A stretch of 64,000 nucleotides of DNA from Oleiagrimonas sp963821885 (GTDB lineage: Bacteria > Pseudomonadota > Gammaproteobacteria > Xanthomonadales > Rhodanobacteraceae): contig CAWGFN010000005.1 of assembly GCA_963821885.1 (NCBI GenBank), positions 310,001 through 374,000 of the forward strand, written 5' to 3'. Below the pieces are notes generated by a model that saw only the letters and a program-made list of their open reading frames with translations, did not search any database and had not been told where the DNA came from. How positions within the stretch are numbered: position 1 is the first letter of the stretch; the number at the start of each line of letters is the position of its first letter. This document shows, in pieces, positions 58,814 to 64,000 of the stretch. The position numbers and the translations under genes were made by a program.

Positions 58814-60135
58814 AAACCGTCATGCTCGTGCTGTTGGCCACCGTCGCGGCCTGGCTGGCGCTGCCGCTGCGCGCGCAGGCGCCGGCATCCCCGGCAACGA
58901 CCCCGGCTTCGGCCCCGCCCCTGCCACCGGCGGCGCTGGTGTTGCGGGCCATCGAGCGCACCCCCGAGGTGCAGGCGGCCGTGGCCGTCCTGGCGCGCGC
59001 GGAGGCCGATGCGCGATCGCGCGCGGTCGGCACTCACGAGACCCAGCTCACCGTGATCCCGCAGCGTCGCCGGATCCGGGGCGGGCCGACCTTCAACGAA
59101 TGGGAAGCCGAGATCAGCCGCGGCGTGCGTTGGCCCGGCAAGGCTCGGCTCGATCGCCTGATCGGCCGTGAGGGCGTGGAGGCGGCGCAGCTGAACCTGG
59201 CCGATGCCCACCATGCCGGCGCGCGGCGCCTGCTGCGGCTGTGGTCGGCCTGGCAACGCGCCGGCGTGATGGCGCGCCTGCAGCACAGGCAGGTCGACAT
59301 CTGGGAGCGCGACCGCAAGGCCATCGCGCGGCGCGTGGAGCTGGGCGATGCCGCGCTGCGTGATCGCGTGGCTGCCGATGCGGCCCTGGCGCAGTCGCGC
59401 GCGGCGGCATTGCAGGCCGATGCCGAGGAGCAGACGGCTCGTCGGACGCTGCAGAGCGCGTTTCCGGACTTGCCGCTGCCACCGCTCGTGCGCCTGGGCA
59501 CGTCACCACTGCAACTGGACGGCGAGGATCGGTACTGGAGCCAGTTGATCGTTAAGCGCAGTCATGAAATCGGCGCGGTCGAGGCGGTGGTGCGCATGCG
59601 CCAGGCCCAGGTGCGGCGCGCGCGGGCCGATCGACTGGCCGACCCGACGGTGGGCGTGCGCGTGCTCAATGACCTGGGTGGACGCGAGCGCGCTCTGGGT
59701 CTGGTGTTCAGCATCCCGATCGGCGTGCGCCAGCGTAGCGCGCATGTCGCGGCCGCCGACGCCGACGCCCTGGCCGCGCAGGCCGATTCGGTGATGGTGC
59801 GGCGGGATGTCTCGCGCGATGCCCGTGAAGTGGTGGCGCATGCGCGGGCGATGCACGCCATCTGGCGCAGCCGCGACCAGGCACGCCGCGCGGCCGAGGA
59901 CAGCGTCGCCCGGGACGAGCGCGCCTATGCCCTGGGCGAGAGCGGTCTGGCTGAACTTCTGGCCGCGCGCCGCACGGCGCTCGATGCCGCGCTGGCCGAA
60001 CGGCGCGCGGCCGTCGACGTCATCGAGGCCGTGGCCCGCGTGCGCATCGACGCGCACGAGATGTGGCATCACCACACCGGCAGTTCGGATCCGGACGAGC
60101 ACGCGGACTCGGGGAATCATCTTCCCGACCTGTGA
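58810..60135 (+). CDS. TolC/CzcC-type outer membrane efflux protein
   Basis: A 441-residue channel protein with a signal peptide (MKTVMLVLLATVAAWLALPLRAQA) and a Pro/Ala-rich spacer, followed by two long alpha-helical repeats (from about residue 50 and again from 260) with heptad-like patterns. This is the outer-membrane factor of the RND metal efflux system. It starts inside the DUF3240 stop (ATGA), so the operon is adaptor-pump-DUF3240-channel. The tail is His/Asp-rich (EMWHHHTGSSDPDEHADSG), consistent with metal contact. Confidence 0.87.
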   Translation: MKTVMLVLLATVAAWLALPLRAQAPASPATTPASAPPLPPAALVLRAIERTPEVQAAVAVLARAEADARSRAVGTHETQLTVIPQRRRIRGGPTFNEWEAEISRGVRWPGKARLDRLIGREGVEAAQLNLADAHHAGARRLLRLWSAWQRAGVMARLQHRQVDIWERDRKAIARRVELGDAALRDRVAADAALAQSRAAALQADAEEQTARRTLQSAFPDLPLPPLVRLGTSPLQLDGEDRYWSQLIVKRSHEIGAVEAVVRMRQAQVRRARADRLADPTVGVRVLNDLGGRERALGLVFSIPIGVRQRSAHVAAADADALAAQADSVMVRRDVSRDAREVVAHARAMHAIWRSRDQARRAAEDSVARDERAYALGESGLAELLAARRTALDAALAERRAAVDVIEAVARVRIDAHEMWHHHTGSSDPDEHADSGNHLPDL

Positions 60136-60318
60136 GCGCCTCCGGTGTCCGATGGGCATGGATCTGAGGCGCATCGGATAAGTTTTGACGTGGTCGTTGC
60201 GCGATCATGCGGCCCGCTTTTGCACTCACCCTGAGGCGCCTCGAGCACATGCTAAGGTTCGCCAATCATTGGCTGCGATGTGGCCCGTTGAGGGCCGCGC
60301 GACAACATGGAGAGAGGG

Positions 60319-61122
60319 ATGAAACGTTGGACAACGGGATGTCTTTTGCTGCTGGTCTTTCCATTCTGTGCCTGGAGCCAGCAGGTTGTTCGCACCATGC
60401 CGGTGGTGCTTCAGCTCGATGTGAACGCACAGGGCGCGGTGACCCGTGTCGTGCCGATGCAGGCGCCGGTCATGCATGCGCCCGCCGGCAGCGCGGGCAT
60501 CGTCGTGCACACGATGCCGCCGCCTCTTCCCGAATCGCTGGTCAAGGCCGCCACGCAGGTCGCTTCCAGTTGGCATTTCAAAACGCGCCAGGTCGACGGC
60601 AAGCCGGTGTCAGGCCGTACCTGGGCGCGGGCGAAGCTGCAGATCATCAAGAAGGGCAAGGATGCGTACGCCGTCGACCTGAGCTACCAGGGCAACGGTC
60701 CGTACCTTTACCGGACGGTGGCCACGTCATATCCGCCGGACATGCGGCGCAGGGGCATCAGCGCCGGCCTGGTGGTCGAATACGTGGTCGAGCCGGACGG
60801 GTCGCTGGGCGACATCAAGGTGACGCATGTCCTCGGTGACGTCACCAGCGGACGTTCATTCCGGCAAGCGGCCCTGGCATCGCTCGGCAGGAGCAAGGCC
60901 CATCCCGAGCTCATCGACGGCAAGCCGGTGGCCACTCGCGTGCGTACGTCCGTGATGTTCGAGCTGAAGGGCACGGGTTCGCCCGCGCAGCGTGCCGAGC
61001 TCCGCCAGCAGGTGGCGCAGGCCATGCATCCGCGGGATCCGGGGGCCCCGTGGAAGCCGGTGATGCAGGGTTACGGAATGCTGGCGCTGGACAGCCCCTT
61101 CGAGAAGACGGACGCCGACTGA
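60319..61122 (+). CDS. Exported TonB-C-like protein
   Basis: A 267-residue protein with a signal peptide (MKRWTTGCLLLLVFPFCAWS, cut near residue 20). It has the same two-part pattern as the 12013-12819 protein: 'LQLDVNAQGAVTRVV' with 'SWHFKTRQVDG', then 'LVVEYVVEPDGSLGDIKVTHVLGD'. It lacks an anchor and is likely periplasmic. Start at 60319 is taken because GGAG is upstream at a good distance; 60307 is a possible alternative. Related to 748-1239 and 12013-12819. Function unknown. Confidence 0.65.
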   Translation: MKRWTTGCLLLLVFPFCAWSQQVVRTMPVVLQLDVNAQGAVTRVVPMQAPVMHAPAGSAGIVVHTMPPPLPESLVKAATQVASSWHFKTRQVDGKPVSGRTWARAKLQIIKKGKDAYAVDLSYQGNGPYLYRTVATSYPPDMRRRGISAGLVVEYVVEPDGSLGDIKVTHVLGDVTSGRSFRQAALASLGRSKAHPELIDGKPVATRVRTSVMFELKGTGSPAQRAELRQQVAQAMHPRDPGAPWKPVMQGYGMLALDSPFEKTDAD

Positions 61123-61142
61123 AGGAAGCCGATGCCGCGGGA

Positions 61143-62321
61143 TCAGGCCACCTCGCCCGCGGCGTGGCCCGAGGCCCAGGCCCACTGGAAGTTGTAGCCG
61201 CCCAGCCAGCCGGTGACGTCGACGACCTCGCCGATGAAGTACAGGCCCGGCACGGCGCGTGATGCCATGGTGCGCGAGGACAGGCATTCGGTGTCCACGC
61301 CGCCGAGGGTGACCTCGGCGGTGCGGTAGCCCTCGCTGCCGCTGGCGACGATGTCCCAGGACTTGAGGCGCGCGCCGATCCTCGCCAGCTCCTTTTCAGG
61401 CAGCTGGCGCAGGGCCGCGTGGCCGAAGTCGAGATCGCACAGGCGCTGCGCCAGGCGCTTGGGCAGCACCTCGGCCAGCACCGTCTTCAATGCCCGGTCC
61501 GGGTGCGCCACGCGTTGCGCGGCAAGCCAGGCCGGGGCATCCAGGTCGGGAGTGAAATCCAGGTGCACGGGTTCGCCCGGTTGCCAGTACGACGACACCT
61601 GCAGGATGGCCGGCCCGCTCAGGCCGCGGTGGGTGAACAGCAAGCCGGCGCGGAAGGCCTGGCCCGCGCTGCGTGCCTCGACCTCGGGCACCGCCACGCC
61701 GGCCAGGTCCGCGTAGTGTTCCTGGTGTCGGCCGCTCAGGGTCAGCGGCACCAGTCCCGCGCGGGTGGGGCGCACGGCATGGCCGAACCGGCGCGCCAGG
61801 TCGTAGCCGAAGCCGGTGGCGCCCATGCGCGGAATCGACAGGCCGCCGCTGGCGACCACCAGCGAGGCGCATGACATGGGGCCCTGCGTGGTCTGCAGGC
61901 GGAAGCCGGCATCCTCGCGCGTCACTTCGCCGATGCTGCAGCCGGTGCGAATCTCCACGCCGGCCTCGGCGCACTCATCCAGCAGCATGCGCACGATGAG
62001 CTTGGAGGACACGTCGCAGAACAGCTGGCCGCGTTCCTTCTCGTGGTAGGCGATGCCGTGCTGCTCGACCAGCGCGATGAAGTCCCACTGCGTGTAGCGG
62101 GCCAGCGCCGACTTGGCGAAATGCGGATTGGCGCTGAGGTAGTTGTCCGGTCCGGCGTGCAGGTTGGTGAAATTGCAGCGGCCACCGCCGGACATCAGGA
62201 TCTTCTTGCCCACCCGGTCGACATGCTCGAGCACGCGCACGCGGCGGCCGCGGCGTCCGGCGGCCAGGGCGCACATCAGGCCCGCGGCGCCGCCGCCGAT
62301 CACGATCACGTCGGGATTCAT
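61143..62321 (-). CDS. HI0933 family flavoprotein (YhiN-like)
   Basis: A 392-residue FAD-binding oxidoreductase with N-terminal Rossmann motif VIVIGGGAAGLMCALAAGRRG and FAD-contact KKILMSGGGRCNFTN. The C terminus has YFIGEVVDVTGWLGGYNFQWAWASG. Its relatives include YhiN/BaiN; the physiological substrate is unclear. It starts at MNPDVIVIGG. Its start codon overlaps the EF-hand gene stop by 4 bases, so the genes may be coupled with folE. Confidence 0.88.
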   Translation of the reverse strand: MNPDVIVIGGGAAGLMCALAAGRRGRRVRVLEHVDRVGKKILMSGGGRCNFTNLHAGPDNYLSANPHFAKSALARYTQWDFIALVEQHGIAYHEKERGQLFCDVSSKLIVRMLLDECAEAGVEIRTGCSIGEVTREDAGFRLQTTQGPMSCASLVVASGGLSIPRMGATGFGYDLARRFGHAVRPTRAGLVPLTLSGRHQEHYADLAGVAVPEVEARSAGQAFRAGLLFTHRGLSGPAILQVSSYWQPGEPVHLDFTPDLDAPAWLAAQRVAHPDRALKTVLAEVLPKRLAQRLCDLDFGHAALRQLPEKELARIGARLKSWDIVASGSEGYRTAEVTLGGVDTECLSSRTMASRAVPGLYFIGEVVDVTGWLGGYNFQWAWASGHAAGEVA

Positions 62322-62662
62322 CGCGGCGGGGCCGCCATTTCCCGGGCGTCCAGGAAGCCGTCGTGGTTGCTGTCCTGGCGATGGAAGGTCGCCGCCAGGT
62401 TGACCAGGTACTTGTGCCTGGAGATGTCGCCGTGGCGGCGCGGGCCGGCCGGCTGCTCGGCGCGCTCGATGATGCCGTCGCCATTGCGGTCCATGGCATC
62501 GAAGCCGTGCATCATGTGTGCCTGGTACTCGGCCAGGCTGACGCGGCCGTCGCCATTGGCGTCGAACAGGCGCAGGTAGGCGGAGATGGTCGACGGATGC
62601 GCGGCACGAACGCAAGGTGCCAGCAGCAGGCCAAGCAGCACGGTCGCCAGCACCGCACGCAT
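62318..62662 (-). CDS. Exported EF-hand calcium-binding protein
   Basis: A 114-residue protein with a signal peptide (MRAVLATVLLGLLLAPCVRAA) and three EF-hand loops: DANGDGRVSLAE (near residue 34), DRNGDGIIERAE (near 58) and DSNHDGFLDARE (near 97). It is likely periplasmic and binds calcium. It lies between folE and the flavoprotein with 1- and 4-base overlaps. Confidence 0.85.
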   Translation of the reverse strand: MRAVLATVLLGLLLAPCVRAAHPSTISAYLRLFDANGDGRVSLAEYQAHMMHGFDAMDRNGDGIIERAEQPAGPRRHGDISRHKYLVNLAATFHRQDSNHDGFLDAREMAAPPR

Positions 62663-63255
62663 CAGTGGCCGTCGATGTCGATGAAGCGCAGGAACTCGGC
62701 GCGGGTGCGCGCGTCCTCGCGGAAGGTGCCGAGCATCTGGCTGGTGACCATCGACACGCCGCGCTTGTGCACGCCGCGCGTGGTCATGCACTCGTGCTGG
62801 GCGTCGATCACCACGCCCACGCCGCGCGGCTGCAGCGTTTCGGCGATGCAGTGGGCGATCTGCGCGGTCAGCTTCTCCTGCACCTGGAAACGGCGCGCGA
62901 AGCCGTCGACCACGCGCGCCAGCTTGCTGATGCCGACCACCTTGCGGTCGGGCAGGTAGCCTACGTGCGCGCGGCCGATGATCGGCGCCATGTGGTGCTC
63001 GCAATGGCTCTCGAACTCGATGCCGCGCAGTACCACCAGCTCGTCGTAGCCCTCCACTTCCTCGAAGGTGCGGCGCAGGTACTCGCCGGGATCCTCGTCG
63101 TAGCCGGAGAACCAGTCACGGTAGGCCTTGACCACGCGCTTGGGGGTGTCGACCAGGCCCTCGCGGGCCGGATCCTCGCCGGCCCAGCGCAGCAGGGTGC
63201 GCACGGCTTCCTCGGCCTGCGTCTGGGTTACGTCGTTGCGGGACGCGTCGCTCAT
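62662..63255 (-). CDS. folE: GTP cyclohydrolase I
   Basis: A 197-residue enzyme that makes dihydroneopterin triphosphate from GTP, the first step to tetrahydrofolate. It has Zn-ligand region FESHCEHHMAPIIGRAHVGYLP and the substrate pocket LARVVDGFARRFQVQEKLT plus IDAQHECMTTRG. The stop overlaps the start of the EF-hand gene by one base. The family position of MSDASRNDVTQTQAEE is as expected. Confidence 0.94.
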   Translation of the reverse strand: MSDASRNDVTQTQAEEAVRTLLRWAGEDPAREGLVDTPKRVVKAYRDWFSGYDEDPGEYLRRTFEEVEGYDELVVLRGIEFESHCEHHMAPIIGRAHVGYLPDRKVVGISKLARVVDGFARRFQVQEKLTAQIAHCIAETLQPRGVGVVIDAQHECMTTRGVHKRGVSMVTSQMLGTFREDARTRAEFLRFIDIDGH

Positions 63256-63365
63256 GGGGAATCCTTGGCAATCAAGCCGGTAGTTTAGCGTGAACCCGGG
63301 CGGCGACCGCCGTCCGCCGGATACCCGCCCGTTTACGCGGATGGCGCAAGGATGGATGCGGCGGT

Positions 63366-64000
63366 TCAGGGCGCCTCGTCGTCCTCGACCTCGTCGGCGT
63401 CTTCATCATCGATGGATGTCGCGTCCACGCCGAGACGGTCCGGCATCGGTTTGCGCGGCTTGACCCCCAGGGCGCGCAGGCGCTCGGCCTGCTTGACCAG
63501 GCCACGGCTGGGATCGGTCAGCGCCTTTTCGGCATCGCGCGCGGCCGTGCTGGCCTTGTCCAGGGCATCGTTGATGGCCACGATGTGCTCGCCGAAGCGT
63601 CGCGCGGCGTTGTACATCTGTTCGCCGCGACTGACGATCTTGTCCATGTTGCGGGTGGTCTTCTCCACGCGCCAGATGTATTCGATGGTGCGCAGCACCG
63701 TGAACAGGGTGTTGGGTGAGACCAGGGCGATGTGCCGCTCCAGGGCGTACTGGGCCAGCGTCGGATCGGCCTCGCTGGCGGTCATCAGCGCGCTCTCGAT
63801 GGGCACGAACAGCAGCGTGAAATCGACGCTCTTGAGGCCGTACAGCTTGGGATAGTTCTTCTCCGACAAGTCCTTGATGTGCCGGCGCACGGAGGCGCAG
63901 TGGTCCTTCAGCGCCTGGGCCCGCGCCGTATCGTCGTCACGCGCCTCGACGTGACGTTCGTAGGCCACCAGGGACACCTTGGAATCGATGATGATGGCGC
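63366..64000 (-). CDS. rmuC: DNA recombination protein RmuC (5' truncated by window end)
   Basis: The frame is open to the last base, so only about the last 211 codons of the gene are here. The visible part holds 'IIIDSKVSLVAYERHVEARDD' (RmuC nuclease-like core) and 'GLKSVDFTLLFVPIESALMTASEADPTLAQYALERHIALVSPNTLF', then a charged helical tail ending in Asp/Glu-rich residues. RmuC limits recombination at inverted repeats in E. coli. It is separated from folE by 110 bp. Confidence 0.9.
   Translation of the reverse strand, partial: AIIIDSKVSLVAYERHVEARDDDTARAQALKDHCASVRRHIKDLSEKNYPKLYGLKSVDFTLLFVPIESALMTASEADPTLAQYALERHIALVSPNTLFTVLRTIEYIWRVEKTTRNMDKIVSRGEQMYNAARRFGEHIVAINDALDKASTAARDAEKALTDPSRGLVKQAERLRALGVKPRKPMPDRLGVDATSIDDEDADEVEDDEAP

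Noticed and set aside
1..64000. CRISPR array, tRNA or rRNA genes, prophage or insertion sequences
   Set aside because: No regularly spaced repeats, cloverleaf sequences, rRNA segments, or transposase/integrase-like proteins were seen.

Overview
This is a high-GC window dense in coding sequence from a gammaproteobacterium, most likely of the Xanthomonadales/Lysobacterales (Rhodanobacteraceae or Xanthomonadaceae type). The clues are algZ-algR-hemC linkage, parB-parA-rsmG order, a bifunctional PutA without a DNA-binding domain, a cox cluster carrying DUF2909 and SURF1, a Mg-type HemB and GTAG-footed REP palindromes. Genes are intact except for the two cut by the window edges: a TauE-like permease on the left and rmuC on the right. 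No tRNA, rRNA, CRISPR array, insertion sequence or prophage was seen.

Layout. 0-7 kb: envelope and periplasm genes (TauE-like permease; a DsbG and membrane-tethered TlpA pair; DUF2165 and DUF1003 membrane proteins; a secreted HELAE-motif protein; a MOSC protein). 7-13 kb: two divergent S9 peptidases (DPP-IV-like and prolyl oligopeptidase), a secreted protein with TonB-C-like repeats and a carboxylesterase. 13.6-16.4 kb: the AlgZ/AlgR two-component system and hemC. 16.4-22.3 kb: DUF481 barrel, SLC13 permease, WYL regulator, patatin and a GT2 glycosyltransferase.

22.4-24.9 kb holds the most notable system, a complete four-gene bufferin operon: exported Cys-rich DUF2282 precursor, DUF692 MNIO enzyme, DUF2063 partner and DoxX protein. 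It is expected to make a copper-chelating, post-translationally modified peptide. 25.0-27.8 kb is a minus-strand phospholipid cassette (CDP-alcohol phosphotransferase with altered active-site Asp residues, small membrane protein, acyltransferase, CdsA paralogue) resembling the E. coli ynb cluster. It is followed on the same strand by an ECF sigma factor with its DUF3379 anti-sigma, then parB-parA-rsmG and a short SPFH protein.

32.6-44.2 kb: hemB, a Kef-type antiporter, a 1123-residue membrane ankyrin protein, ycgL, fadL and putA. 44.8-52.2 kb: the aa3-type cytochrome c oxidase cluster with heme A synthesis (ctaC, ctaD, 41-aa protein, ctaE, DUF2909, SURF1, Sco-like protein, ctaA, ctaB), with no Cox11 gene. 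52.2-60.1 kb: an OmpR-type two-component system followed by a heavy-metal RND efflux operon (adaptor, pump, DUF3240, outer-membrane channel). 60.3-64 kb: another TonB-C-like secreted protein, a HI0933-family flavoprotein, an EF-hand protein, folE and the 3' part of rmuC.

A shared thread is metal handling, probably copper: bufferin operon, copper-dependent oxidase with Sco-like and SURF1 assembly factors, and a metal efflux operon with its own sensor. The link is inferred from gene content only. GTAG-type REP palindromes close the two convergent gene pairs flanking the bufferin region, and their GTAG feet supply the TAG stop codons of three neighbouring genes.
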